From NCBI GenBank assembly GCA_963556495.2, contig OY747702.1:46717786-46781785 (forward strand): a DNA stretch of 64,000 nt, read 5' to 3'. Of the stretch, positions 47,050 through 60,102 are shown piece after piece. Under the pieces are notes generated by a model, which made no database searches, was not told where the DNA came from, and worked only from the letters and a program-made list of their open reading frames with translations. This DNA comes from Valencia hispanica (lineage: Eukaryota > Chordata > Actinopteri > Cyprinodontiformes > Valenciidae). Position 1 is the first letter of the stretch; every line of letters begins with the position of its first letter. Made by a program: the position numbers and the translations under genes.

Positions 47050-47342
47050 GTTGGCAATTTATTTGACAAACAAGGGCCTCAGTAGTGTGTGGAAGATCTG
47101 CACACAACCATACGACTTTGTACCTCCTCTTCCTGCTGATCCCCAGGTTGGTTACACACCGCTGTGGGATGGCATATCATTTCACAATCAACATTTGTTA
47201 CAGGTCAGCTTATCTGGTTGTGTTGGCGCAAAACGCATGCCCAAACTGATCCAACAAGGCTTCAGTGGGGTTTAACTGAAGCAGAGAGTCCATGCCAGCA
47301 CTGTGGTCATTTTTGGTGTCAGAAAGGCAAGGAAATAGTGTA
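47050..47342 (-). pseudogene. Tc1/mariner transposase C-terminal fragment
   Basis: The minus strand reads NPTEALLDQFGHAFCANTTR before a stop. This parallels the NPIEHLWDQLGRAVRA block of Tc1/mariner transposases, with the catalytic Glu kept. It continues, out of frame, into sequence resembling EEWDAIPQ. Only this 3' end piece is present, next to the hAT copy at 47343. Confidence 0.7.
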
Positions 47343-48358
47343 ATTGGGGTTGTCAAATCATCACGTTAATTGCGATTAATTAATTACAGCTATATTTAAT
47401 GTGCTAGGTTTTTTAATGGCGTTAATCTAATTTTTCTGTTTCTGAATGCTAGTTGCCTTTAAATAAAATTCGGCTTCTTGTGCTTGAGTTGGGGCTTAAC
47501 CACACCCTGAAGTGGACATTGATTGACTGTCATTAGGCCTGCTTATCATGAACTGACGCTTCTGTTTTAGTGGAGAGGGCAAGGGGAGTGAGGAGGAACG
47601 TTGAGTTGCTTTACCTGATTTGGTGATTAAAAAACAAAACAAAAGGAAAAACAGAATATAACATTGGAAATTAAGAGTCAGTAAAGCAAGAGAGCATGAA
47701 CATATTTGATACATATGACAATCACTTACTCAAAGGCAATTTTAAACAGATTAGTTTTTAGTCTCAATTTAAAGCAGTTCAGAGTATCAGCAGCTCTGCC
47801 CTCGTCAGGAAGTCTGTTCCAAATAAGGGGAGCATAGAAACTGAAAGCTGCTTCTCCATGTTTGGTTCTGAGTCTAGGGATGTTTAGTAGGCTAGAGTTG
47901 GAGGATCTAAGTGGTCTCGGTGGTTGGTACAGTGACAACAGGTCTTTAACATATTTTGGTGCTAAGCCATTTAATGATTTATAAGTGACTTTGTTGCTAT
48001 ATTTGGTGAATCTTTCAAAAAAGCAACTAGCAAAAAATCAAGAGTATTGGAGACTTTTGGGTGAAGCACATATCTCTCTCACTGAGCAGCGGTTGTGCCG
48101 TGGACTGCTCTCCGTCTCAGAGTGCTTGCAGCAGCTCCGCCCGCCCATCCAGATCCAGCTGGAGTCAGTCGAGCAGATATTTACCACATTGAGTCTAGAA
48201 TGCTAACAATTCACGCATGCTCGAAGCCGAAGTTGCTGTAAGAACTGGGACTAGTCTCAAAAACAGAGAAATGTAAATTTAAATGTAAATGTAATTCATT
48301 TAAATGAAAATACCTCAAGATAAGGGCTTCTCAGCAATTATTAGGTGCGATTAAAAAA
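47343..48358. mobile_element. non-autonomous hAT element (copy 2), interrupted
   Basis: Inverse-orientation homologue of 8368-9315: 'ggggttgtcaaatcatcac', 'taattaattacagctatatt', 'aaccacaccctgaagtggac', later 'cttttgggtgaagca' and 'aataattgctga'-type sequence in reverse. The two arms 47343-47608 and 47988-48358 are separated by a LINE insertion. The far end is truncated before the terminal repeat. Confidence 0.75.
47609..47987 (-). mobile_element. LINE 3' fragment encoding RT C-terminus
   Basis: An open minus-strand frame of 85 codons (47983-47726) encodes the conserved end of a fish L2/Rex1-type LINE polyprotein: YKSLNGLAPKYVKDLL, then RPLRSSNSSLLNIPRLRTKH, GEAAFSFYAPLIWNRLPDEG, and KLRLKTNLFKIAFE with a stop. 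An AT-rich 3' UTR follows to 47609. The 5' end is truncated so no catalytic domain remains. It is inserted in a hAT copy, so it is younger than that element, and the open frame agrees with relative youth. Confidence 0.85.
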
Positions 48359-51300
48359 TGTATTGAAAGTCAGACTCAGTTTTATACAATACAATGATGT
48401 GTCAACAAGATTAAAACAGTGGGTTAGTCCATCGGATGACATACTGCAGTTGTTGTTCTGTCCTAAATAAATGCATCACTGAGGCATTACATACAATCCA
48501 TAAGATGTGATGTTTGGTTCCTACCCTGAACAGATACTCCACTGATGCACTTCATTATCAATTAAGATTATCCAGACACTGTTCTAAACAATATGCACCA
48601 AGAAAATTATACTCTCAGTGTACCTAGTTGTGTGTGTCCATGGGTTGGTTATGCTCCAGCTGCATGTATTATAAGCAGTGTGACCCCACAGTCTTAGCCG
48701 TCGTCATCCAATGCAGGAAGCAGCTTCACTGTGAGATACCACATCTCCACAGCATCAGTGGGGTGGGGGGCTGACTCGGTCATCCTGTCCTCACTCGTAA
48801 AGTGTTCAAGATAAGTATTCATACCTCTCTACAGGTGTCCTGGCTCCCCTTTAATTTACTTTTTTTCCACATCAACCCAACTTTTCACCATTTAGGGGTA
48901 AATAAAGAGGCTCTGCAAACTCTCTAAGATTTTTGCCAAGAAGCATTGAAGCACCAATTAATCAACTCATCTATGTATCTGATATGAATAGCCTACATAA
49001 GACTTAAATACAATAGCATCAGTTTGTATTACCTATTCTACATTTAAACTAGAAGTGATCTGGTAGAAAGTTAATATTTAAGCCAAATTAACCCTCACTG
49101 TGCTGATTTTCAAAATTATTTATCCAATAAAATAATGTGCAACTTTAGCCACTGTCTGATTTTAAATTCTTCTGTTAGCTCGTATTACATCAAATGATAA
49201 AATTATAGAAATTAATTCATCTTTATATTTTCAGCAAGGCTTTGCTAATTTTATTCCTGTGCTTTATATCTAGAAACTCAATATATTGAAGTTAGTGAAA
49301 TGTAGTATGCACTTGCTGGTGATTATTTTTTCTTTTGGACATTTTTTTTACAAAAAGTGTTTATTGACATCAAATCAATCTCTATTTAATCTCTTCAGAT
49401 ACAGCATACTTTTCTCATCTGCAGATATGTACACGTTGTAAAATAGCTTCAGTAGCACTATAGACTCAATGTCCCTTTCAAAGCCGATGAGTAGCATCTA
49501 CCATGATTTTTGCTGTTTTTTGACAGCAAATTTTAGGACATTGCCACTTTTCATCAGTCTTTTTTCTTTTTTATTCATTTTTAAAACAAAGGAGGGTTTT
49601 CGGATATTAAACTGGCAACCTCAAAGATCCAGGGAATGCTTTGCCTGACAAATAGCCTATTTTAGCCCATATCCAATAATTGAAGTAAAGAAACTAAACA
49701 AGCAATATTTTAAAAGCAAAGTGGATTTGATTTGATTTGATTGGAATACAAAGTTTTCAGGTAAAAACATACAACTTGAAGAAATTGCACCAGAGATTTG
49801 TAACAGTAACTATAACGATTAATAAACGGATGTGTCCTTTTTTAAGTGCATGGGTACAAAATGAGATGATAAAAAATGGGAATGTGTAGGTGCCAAACAG
49901 GGATATGAACTGAAAGAGCAACCTGATCCAAAGCCAAAACCAATTATAAAGACTGAATCAAAGTGTAAAAGGAAACAAAATGTTTGATCCAGTTGAAGTA
50001 TTGTGATCTATGTCGTAACAAGGAGCTGTTTGGATGCATTCAGCCATTTTTCTGAAACTCTTTGAGCAGATCTCCATAAAAAATCCCATTTGATCAGCTG
50101 CTTCATAAATTAAGTCAAATTTGCTAACAATGGCTTTTCTCCATAAATCACGTTCTTTTTTTTCCTATACAGATGCTTAAAGACATAAACAGACTGAGTT
50201 TATTTAATGCAGTGACTTCATAAATGTTATATTTGCCCAAATGGGTTTAAAAGGTGCCAAAAAAGTTGCCATTAAAGGACAATAATTGTGTTCTGCTTTT
50301 GGCGAGTGGCTCCTTTTAAAGCTATCTCTGTAAGAGATGTCTTTCTTTGGCTAGTTGAATCAGTCTTATCCCTATTTGTGTTTCCAGTACTTCTGTAGTA
50401 AACGATGAAATATGATTTACACCATTCTTCTTGAGTAAAGGAAAACTTTTTTGCAAAGGAAAGATTTGCAAAAACTTAAAATCAAACAAAAGATTTTAGG
50501 ATAAACACAAGGACTTATATTTTAGATAAATAAATAAATGCAGAGGTATTTAAAATCTTAGCTCAGGTTAAACTTTGGATTCAACTTTCCAGAAAGCATT
50601 TTTCTGTCCTGAATCTGATCCAGCATATCTGTGCAGGTTTTACATAACTTTAAAACCAGACAGCTAAGTTTATAATCAAGATTGAAGTATGACATCAGAA
50701 TCATTTTAGTATCATGATTCAAACATAACTAAACAACACTACACATGAATGTTTGTATGTCCTTCTAAATTATTGGGATGCTTGGTAAAGAGTTAAGAAA
50801 ATGTTTCATTATCTAATTTTATCTAATCTTGAATTGACTTGTTGAAAGTGTACTATACTAATAAAAGTTAATTACATCACCTCTCACGGGAACTTTAGAA
50901 AAACCCGACCTTTAGTTTAAGTACATTTATAATAAGCAATTATTTCCTTCAAAAACACCAGAGCTGGATTCATTGGCACTCCTAACATTTTCTCTTTAAT
51001 AAAGGAAACTAAAGCATTGTTTAAATTAAAGTACTTTTTGAGTATATAGGAAGTCTTAATTAGCAATCAACAACATCCTGTTTCCCTCGGGTATAAATAT
51101 AACATTACAGAAAGAACAGTTTCTTTCCCACTCTTCAAAATGGGAAAACAAAAGAACAGGCTAGTCAAATAAGGCAGATATTTGTTGATCTACCTAAATC
51201 AAGAAATGGCTGCAGGAAAATGCATAAAAATGTTTAAAACAGCTATTGTGACAAACAAAATAGCAGGAAAATCCAAATCTCCAAAGCTCAACGTTGAAGA

Positions 51301-51783
51301 ACAACAGCAAAGAGCTGCATTTGGAGGTTACCTAGTCTCCATAACAAAGGATTTAGATCCTTTTTTCAAAGGTACCAATAGTTCTGGACGGTGCTGCAGC
51401 TCATATAATCTCATATGACGTTAATGGTCATGTCCTGAATTAATAAATTCCAACTCAATTAGTGATGAATTAGAATTGACATAATGAAAAACTTTATAAC
51501 TAAAGAAAATGTTTCCTAAAGGTAGTTAACAAAAGTGAATTTGTGACTTAAATTATAACTGAATGCCAGTACTATGAGTCTTTCTCTTGTTGGTAAATGT
51601 AAAATAAATGTCATTTACAATGTTAGGGCTACGAATAGCTTCTTCTCAAACAAAGATGAAACCAGGTCCTTTAGACGTTCGTTAAAGTTTAACATAACAT
51701 GGAGGGACAGAGTGAAAAAACAGTTCAGACCTCGTATCCCTACCTAACCCACCTGATCCAAACTCTTAAATATTATTCTGCAA
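48359..51783. other. repeat-poor unique noncoding DNA
   Basis: The longest stretch in the window without recognisable mobile elements. It is AT-rich and has only short frames. 51182-51418 (+) is open for 78 codons but has no domain or splice support. If this is the drp2 intron it may hold regulatory elements, but none can be named. Confidence 0.4.
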
Positions 51784-52008
51784 TCAATGTTTATCTTCTA
51801 AAAGCATGAGCTCAGCTTCGGTGTCCAGAGTGTCTTTGTCCTGCCCACTCAGAGCCTGCCGCCTCTGATAGCCCGATAGAGAACTGGACATCCGTCTAAC
51901 AAAGTCCAGACGTACTGTTGATATCTGCTGCTTGCTGATGTCTGCTTGGCCTTCTGATACATTCCTTATCAGAACATTACACACAGAAGGCCTTTGCTTT
52001 CCCAACAT
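51784..52008 (-). CDS. possible terminal exon of an unidentified gene
   Basis: A minus-strand frame with protein-like composition: RNVSEGQADISKQQISTVRL, VRRMSSSLSGYQRRQALSGQ, then DKDTLDTEAELMLLEDKH and a TGA. Acceptor-like AGs lie upstream (minus 'attctctgtcttag' and 'ggacagtag|gtcatg'). If the nearer one is used, the frame enters at GTC ATG; the farther one would run into a TAG. The less AT-rich composition and the charged C-terminal tail suggest real coding sequence, such as the cytoplasmic tail of a membrane or signalling protein. I do not recognise the family, and it may be a pseudogene or chance. Confidence 0.35.
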   Translation of the reverse strand: MLGKQRPSVCNVLIRNVSEGQADISKQQISTVRLDFVRRMSSSLSGYQRRQALSGQDKDTLDTEAELMLLEDKH

Positions 52009-53839
52009 GACCTACTGTCCTAGATGCACTTACTAAGACAGAGAATAAATAATCAAATCCTAATAACATCATGAATATTCCCTAACAACAACAATGAAAA
52101 ATAATATATTGGTAAAATTTTACTAGTATTATTAATACAAATAGTCAAAAACTCTTTAGTCTGTAGTTAATTTGCACTTATTGGTCTTTCGATCTTCTAA
52201 AAGCTTTTTGGTGAATTTTAGTGTTGGTGTTGGTATCTTAATCAATGACTGACCAGAAGCTTATTGATCTATGCTTAAGTGTGCCACTGTTATCAATGAC
52301 TAATATTTTTTTTTCACCAATTCACTCAGTGCAGTATGTTTAACATTTTAATATTTGACTCACAGTATGAAATCTTAAAAAAGGACAGTCCAGTGTGTTA
52401 CTGAATTATGTTGTACATCTTTTAGTTTCTCGTTCTTCTTCCTCTGACAAGCATAACAAGTCATCTATAATGAATGAATATTGGGAAATACTGAAATTTA
52501 TTCTGCCAGTGTGACACAAACCCTCGAAGGCTGGGTGCACCCATGGGATGGAGCAGAAAACAGGGGCTCCCTCAGTATGTATTTTTGTGCCAGAATCTGA
52601 TAGATGAACCAGAAGGAGGAATACTGCACTGCTACAAAAGTCCCCCTCACTCTGATGCACATAAATGGTTTCGAGCACGGTTGCCTCTGTCCACAAACAA
52701 ACAGTCACAAACCCAATAAAAAGGGACCACTGGCTCTGAAATACAAAAATTGTACATTTGTTTTTCTGCAGCATGCAAAATATGTACCACTCTGTTTTGT
52801 CTCTGTTTTCTTGTACCTCTTTGTCATCTTTGGTTTTCTGTATCATATTTTTGTACCCACAGCCACCACTCCATCTCTGCTTTTGTGTTGTGAAACATAA
52901 AAGAAAAAAAAGCAGTTTCCATTCTTGCATGCATCTGTGCAGAACCCCTATTTTCTCTGTATATATCATGTGTGTAGACTGATATTGAACAGGGTTTTCA
53001 TTCATGTCTTATATAACAGAGCAGAGTGTGGAATGGCTTTCTGCAGAAACACTTCAGATCAGAGTGTTTAATCTAATTCATGTCGAGACCCATGAAAGCA
53101 GCTGATGTTCTATATTAGAAGTCATCAGACTATGATGTATAGGAGGGTATGATTCACATAGTTCATTATGAATGTTGGTTAATCATAGCAATGAGTCAGT
53201 CTAATATGGGGGAAATGGTTCCTATTAAGGTTTAATTTATGTTTTCAAGCATACAGTTGTCATATTTTAAGGATATATTGTATTTGTAATTATAATAAAA
53301 TCCGTGTTTAACCAAGCTTGCCGCGGGTTAAATAGTTTTATTTGCCTGAGTTGTTCTTCTAATAAACAAGTTTATTTGGAGCCAAACCAGCATCCAACAC
53401 TGCCCTTTGTCTTCATAAAAAATTTACTTCAGGAATTATTTTCCCTATAGCTGCCCGTTGCTGCATGTATTTAGACTTGAAAAGCATTTACACCATCTCA
53501 TCTTCTTGACCGTCTTTCATGACTCTGTATAAGAAGCTGTTTTAACTTCATTGTTAAGGATGAATTCCATTTTTACCGAGTGGCTTTTTAGTCTTTGAAA
53601 TTTTGAGGGACACTCTTGGAAATGAAGGGATGGGAGCTGCCCTTGGAATTAATCTCCCAAAAGCAAATAGTTTTTAGGTTAATTTAAGGTTTTAACCAAA
53701 CAATTAAATGCACTGAATAAAAATAAGACAATTAATCTGACTAAATGTTTCTGACATTTTTGAAATTTCCAAGTTTCTTTATTTGCTAGATGTCAGAATG
53801 AGAGAGTTTTTAGAGATTTTTTAAAACTCTACCTTTTGA
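52009..53839. other. noncoding DNA
   Basis: Contains a 199-codon open frame on the minus strand (52406-53005) that I do not accept as a gene: Cys/Trp-rich random composition, no motif, no homologous feel. Otherwise unique sequence. Confidence 0.4.
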
Positions 53840-54545
53840 GTTTTTTGCAGGCACACCTGTGTATGTATTTTAAGGCAACACCTCAAAAACCTCCCACAAA
53901 GAGAATTATAGACTTCCACAGGTTCATTCTTGGGTACAATTTCCAGATGCCTTAAGGTACCATGTACATCTGTTCAGACAGTTGTATGTCAGCGTAAACA
54001 ACATGGGAATGTTTTGAGACATGTCCTGTATATGGCCAAAATAAAAGCAACATCTCAAGAAATCGGCCGTAAGTTAAAGCTCGGGCACAAGTAATGCTTC
54101 CAAATTGACAATGACTCTTAAGCATACAGCAACATTAAAATACAACAAAATCAGTGTTTTGGAGTAAGGCTATTTTCATTTCAATATGTATGCAATATAA
54201 CAACCGCAAAATACTGCTTGCATTTACTATTGTTATATTATATTCCAAGTTCCATCTGTAGAAATTTTGCATAGCAATAGTATTTTTTATCTTATGTGGG
54301 TTAATTGAAATGGGTATCAGCATTGCAATGTTCAGCATTAGTAATCCAATTTCCAATTTTCTTGATATTGTGCAGCCCTATGTTGGATCAGAAAACCCTG
54401 ATCTCAGATCTTTGCAGAGCTTAAAAAGTGTGTGTGTGAGCAAGGGAAACTACAAACCTTACTCAGTTACACCAGATCTATCTGGAGGAATGGGCAAAAG
54501 CTCCAGGTTGAGAAGCATGTTGGAGGTTACCCTAAAGTCAGCACC
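53840..54545 (+). mobile_element. Tc1-like relic (family C, salmonid/Sleeping-Beauty type)
   Basis: Sense-strand remains in the order expected: 'gcacacctgtgtatgtattt' (5' leader), 'agacttccacaggttcattc' and 'tttccagatgccttaaggt' (DNA-binding part), then a large deletion to 'gcaacatctcaagaaatcgg' and 'caatgactcttaagcatac'. It resumes after the nested MITE with 'aaaccctgatctcag', 'acctgactcag'-like text and 'ttggaggttaccctaaa'. The gene is broken by deletions, stops and the 54165-54380 insertion. Confidence 0.75.
54165..54380. mobile_element. hAT MITE nested in a Tc1 relic
   Basis: The left end TAAGGCTATTTTC and inverted right end TAGGGCTGCACAATATC are hAT-like. It interrupts the Tc1 catalytic block between '..gttttggag' and 'ttggatcagaaaaccctg'. 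The flanking octamers TTTTGGAG and TGTTGGAT agree at 6 of 8. About 216 bp, no ORF. Confidence 0.65.
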
Positions 54546-55129
54546 CACTGTGTAGAAATTAAAAAGGGAAACCGAAAGAGGCTAGTAATTCAGGAAAGGC
54601 TGGAAAACATGCACATAATTTTTACACTAATTTAATACTGCATGACTTATTCATGATGAAGATGACCATTTTTACTTAACCTCGTGCTGGCAGCAGATGC
54701 AACAGCTGTGCAGCATGCGAAACCTTGATTTAGTTCACAAATGATTGCTTTGGTTAAATGATTGTTTATCTTTTTCCTGTTAGACTGCATATTTGAGATG
54801 TGCTGATGTGAACAGGTCACAGGTTGCCACACAACTTCATACATCTTCTGTAAAGGACAAACAGCTCCATTAACTTTCATTTTAACATTTATAATAGAGA
54901 CTAACAAAGCTTATTAGATGAAGAATAATTTTGGTCCCTTCTTTACAGTTGGTTGCTAATGACTGCACCAGGGAATGCTTGAGGATTTGGTTTAACTACA
55001 GTAATTATTTAGCTAAATTAATTCATATGCCACATGGAAAGAGGTGCTTGGATTGAAAATGAAATTCAGCAATGCAATGACCTGTGGAAGTAGACAGTAG
55101 TATTCAGAATCATGAAGAATGTAATTTAG
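54546..55129. other. noncoding, nothing recognised
   Basis: No supported feature. Confidence 0.4.
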
Positions 55130-55570
55130 TTTTGGGTGGTTTCCATTCTGTCCTGATCCTAAACCCCACAGAGAATCAATGGAGTATTGTCAATGGGAAG
55201 ATGAAGACATCAGATCTAACAATTCAGACTGACTGAAGGCCACTGTTAAGACACCCTGGTCTTCATTGGCACCTTAGCAGAGCCTCAGGCTGATCTCCTT
55301 CACACCATGTTGTATTGATGCAGTAATTCATACAAAAGGAACTTAAACCAAATATTGAATGCATATGCTCTACAGTACATAGACACACTTTTAGGCCACT
55401 CTTTTCTGTATTAAAACTGCTTTTCTTTAAATAGGTCTCATCTAAGTTTTTGAAGTTCTTTGAAAAAAAGAATGTGTGGGTCCTTCTTAGCTTAAGCCAT
55501 AATTATCAGAAAATGATACTAGAAATAAACTCTTGAAAAATATAACTTTGTGTTTAATAAATCTGGATGT
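55130..55570 (+). mobile_element. Tc1/mariner relic (family D), 3' half
   Basis: 'gatcctaaaccccacagaga' and 'atcaatggagtattgtcaa' correspond to the NP-x-E-x-x-W catalytic block, followed by 'gactgaaggccactgtta', 'ttgatgcagtaattcataca' and a 3' region with 'aagccataattatcag'. The 5' half is absent. Confidence 0.75.
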
Positions 55571-56033
55571 GAGCTTGTTTGCAGTGGCCTACCTTTCTCC
55601 AGTAAAAGTATGCAATTTTAAGTGGTCTATTATAATGAAGAATCTGTATGATTAACTGTTGAGAAGGCAGCCAGCTGAATATATATTTATGAATACTAAC
55701 TAAATGCTGTGGTGCTGTGTGAATGTGGCGTGTAACAGAATTTAATTTTCCTTGCCAGCTTTTGCAACATCTCTGAAACTGACAAAAAAAAGAAACAGAG
55801 AGAAAAACAGAGCTGTGCTGAAAGCCTCTCTGCCCCGAGGCAGCAAGCTCCCAAGCTCCTTAAACAGCAGAAACGCTGCACATGTTCCATACATTAATTA
55901 ATCATTGATGTGTACGAGCTCTCTGTAACCTCTCTGTCTGATTGGAGTTTAAATTTAGTTTAAATTTAGTTTGAACTTGGTTTTTTTTTGGAATTTAGCT
56001 TTGAAGAAAATGTTGTGAAGTAATCTAGATTTG
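55571..56033. other. noncoding, nothing recognised
   Basis: Includes a short duplicated 'gtttaaatttag' near 55946-55970. No other feature. Confidence 0.4.
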
Positions 56034-57285
<1,252 letters not shown>

Positions 57286-57366
57286 GGTCCATCCATCCAT
57301 TATATGTATCCGTCCTTCCCATGCAGGGTTACAGGGGGGGGGGGTTACACCCTTGACAGGTCGCAG
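57286..57366 (-). mobile_element. SINE family 2 fragment, antisense
   Basis: Reversed tail GTCCATCCATCCATTATATG, 'cccatgcagggttacag', an expanded G run, then 'cacccttgacaggtcgcag'. Short 3' piece only. Confidence 0.7.
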
Positions 57367-58869
57367 ATATTTGGACATTGCAGTGACAGTAATACTAACA
57401 CTGAAATGAATGCACCAGCCTGCACAGTGAGTATATAGCAGACAGACGTTTCTGCCCTTGCTTAGAAATATACTTTATTTATTTTTACCAGAAACAGCAC
57501 TGCTAAGTTCAAGCTGGTGAATAAAAAACAAATCTTTGAGTTTATAGTTTACAGCAAATGATAACACCATCAGGCTCAATTAAATGTAATCATTAACACC
57601 ACGGGTCCCATTCAAGTTGCTGGTACATCACAGGAGACTAATGCAGTTGTTCAAATTAGTCTCTGACAAACGGAAAGAGACACTAGATTTCCTGATATAT
57701 GGTAATTTCCTGCAACTCTCGTAATTCCCTTTACATTTTATTAGCAGCATAAACCATAATAAAGACGTGGGCTTTGACTTTCATTGACTGTTTATGTCTC
57801 CCTGTAACCTGGTTCCTACCTTTTTGTTGAAAAATATCAAGTTCAGGAGAAGATAAGAAAATGGATTGAAGAAAAAAACCCTCAGTTTTTCCTCTTGAGT
57901 TGACCAAACTCACAACCTGACATAATACCTCTATGAAGGCTTCAGTCATGTAGACAAATAGACAAATGCAAAGACAATGTAAGTTATTAAAGGAAACATA
58001 GTTGGAAGCAAAATCTTATCATTTCGATGTACAGTGACCATGTAGAAAGCTACAGACTCATAAAACAGTAAAATTAAATGAAACCAGTGTGAAATGTAGA
58101 GAACTGTAATTCCTATCTGTAGATATATCCTGATCTTTAAGAAGGTTTACTCAGCCTTTTTTTCCCATCTGAAGCATTATTTCGTTTTTCTGATGCATTG
58201 GGAGATTTTATACAGCTAAAACACCATTTGCTGGTCTAACAAGATCCTTTTCCTATCTGTGATGTCTGCAAATGACAGCATGTTGAGTCTATTATGTGTT
58301 ACGAACACAGGAAGAGCTGCGTGCACTCCATCCCCATTAGCCCATTTGTATTGATTAATGCTGGCATTGTCATCAAGCTTTTTTGCTCACATTGAGCACA
58401 CACACAGACACATGTTGAGACAGACAGGCTTTCAGCAAAAACAGAAACACAATCTGGGATGAGATATTTTTCCCCTATGTTTTTCCTTTGATAATTATAA
58501 CTATTTTTATTGGTGTATTCTGACATTTTAAAGAAGTTTGAAAGGTGTTGGTGACTTTCTAATACAGCCAGATCTCTGCATTCATAAACCCAAGCATATT
58601 TTTGCTTTTTTTCCAGTTTTCAACCCTGAAAAAAAAAGAAATTTAATTTAATTTATAGAGGGAGAAATCTTTACAAATTCAGTGCTAATTAATAATTTTC
58701 TCTGGTAAAATTCAAAAATAAAATTTAACAGATTGACGTAATCCGTATCTGCAGAGTGAAAACACCGGCTATACTGTATAATAACACAAGTGATAAATTA
58801 AATACTACTTTTAATTCTGTAGCTTTATTAGCTCACCAATCTTTTGATGTCATAATTAAATTCACTTAA
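57367..58869. other. noncoding, nothing recognised
   Basis: Unique AT-rich sequence. 58380-58420 has a short CA-rich run. Confidence 0.4.
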
Positions 58870-59340
58870 AATAAAAAATACTTTATTTAACCCAAAGGGA
58901 AATGGAATTTTGTCTTAACTCATATCAACCAAGTATCTTCAAAGAGTTATTGTGGAGGGTGATGCTGTGGGCAGGAAGGATTTCTGATACCAGTCAGTCT
59001 TGCAACACATCTGAAGAAGCCTTTTACCGAAGACTTTGCTGTATGGCAATCTCATTATGGTCATGATATGGTAACAGCTCAATTTTCAAGCACCAGAGGC
59101 AATATTCTGAAGTAGTACGTCCTGGATGAAGCCATCAGTTGTTTGGAAGCTAATCCAACTCATTTGCTTTTGCCGATCCTTTTTAAATCTCTGTCTGGTT
59201 AGAAACCCCAACAGAGAGATGCTGGAGTCGGGTATATGATCCTTGCCCATTATTTTCGATGGAAGAGATGGTTTGAACTTCTTCCTTCTCACTCTGGTCT
59301 TCGTTCTTGCTCTGCATCCATGAAGCCTCCTTTTTAACTC
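58870..59340 (-). mobile_element. LINE 3' end, antisense
   Basis: At the left, the reversed tail 'atactttatttaacccaaag' plus 'ggaaat' gives AATTTCC...TTAAATAAAGTAT on the minus strand, the same tail type as at 46470-46515. The body includes 'ggtgatgctgtgggcaggaa', 'ggatttctgataccagtcag' and 'acacatctgaagaagcc', recurrent in fish LINE 3' regions. No intact coding frame. Confidence 0.6.
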
Positions 59341-59410
59341 CCCTTGGATTTGGGGTCATATTTCAGGTATTATTTTAGATTTTGAGATGGTAATCAGCTG
59401 CCACACATTC

Positions 59411-59516
59411 ACCAAGATGCATGTATCCATGGGGAGAACATAAAATTTCCATAGAGAAAACCCCAGGCTGGGAGTTAAACCCAGGACCTTCTTGCTGCAG
59501 GGCACCATGCAGTCTG
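59411..59516 (-). mobile_element. SINE family 2 head fragment, antisense
   Basis: 'agatgcatgtatccatgggg', 'agagaaaaccccaggc', 'ggagttaaacccaggacctt', 'cttgctgcagggcac' read in reverse as the tRNA-related head and B-box region of SINE family 2 (compare 61640-61740). Degraded. Confidence 0.65.
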
Positions 59517-59877
59517 CATTCCAAACAACTCCCTTAAAATTTATTTCTTTTTAACTCATACTGCTACCTTTTAGCTTGATCAGAGTTTCTGGACAAATTT
59601 AATTAGTGCCCCAAGAGTTTCCGTTCCCCAGGGTTAGAAATTGATTGGGTCAAGGGGAATCCTTTCTAATGGTTACCAGAAAATAGTTATTTGTGAAAAA
59701 CATGCTCATATCTGAAATTTGGAGATACAATTAAAATATTTAAAGCAATTATAACTGTAGCAAACAATGCTGGACCGCAAGACCCAAGTTTATCTTATTA
59801 CTGCAGTGAGCAGGATGGTAAAGTAAGTATTAGGTATTCTGTAGCATAAAAGTTCCAATTACACTTATTTTAAGGCA
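59517..59877. other. noncoding, nothing recognised
   Basis: No supported feature. Confidence 0.4.
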
Positions 59878-60102
59878 CAGGTGTCAAACTCCAGTTCTCA
59901 AAGGCCAGTGTCCTGCAACGTTTCAACATGTCTCTGTTTCAAAACACCTGAATCACATAATTAGGTTATCAGCAGGACCCCATACAACTCTAATGCCTGC
60001 TGAAGAGGCAATTTAACCATCTGAATCAGATGTGTTTCACCAGGGACACATCTAAAGGTTGCAGGACACCAGTTCTCAAGGACTGGAGTTTTGACACTCC
60101 TG
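59878..60102. mobile_element. palindromic MITE ('caggtgtcaaactcc' type)
   Basis: 225 bp. The left end CAGGTGTCAAACTCCAGTTC and the inverted right end CAGGAGTGTCAAAACTCCAG continue as inverted partners for about 50 bp ('agtgtcctgcaacgttt' against 'ggtgtcctgcaacctttaga'). A common teleost palindromic repeat without ORF. Flanks TTTTAAGG and GTTTTAGG could be an eroded 8-bp duplication. Confidence 0.8.

Noticed and set aside
52406..53005. 199-codon minus-strand ORF
   Set aside because: Cys/Trp-rich random composition, no motif, no splice context, and no similarity I recognise; treated as chance in a repeat-poor AT-rich region.
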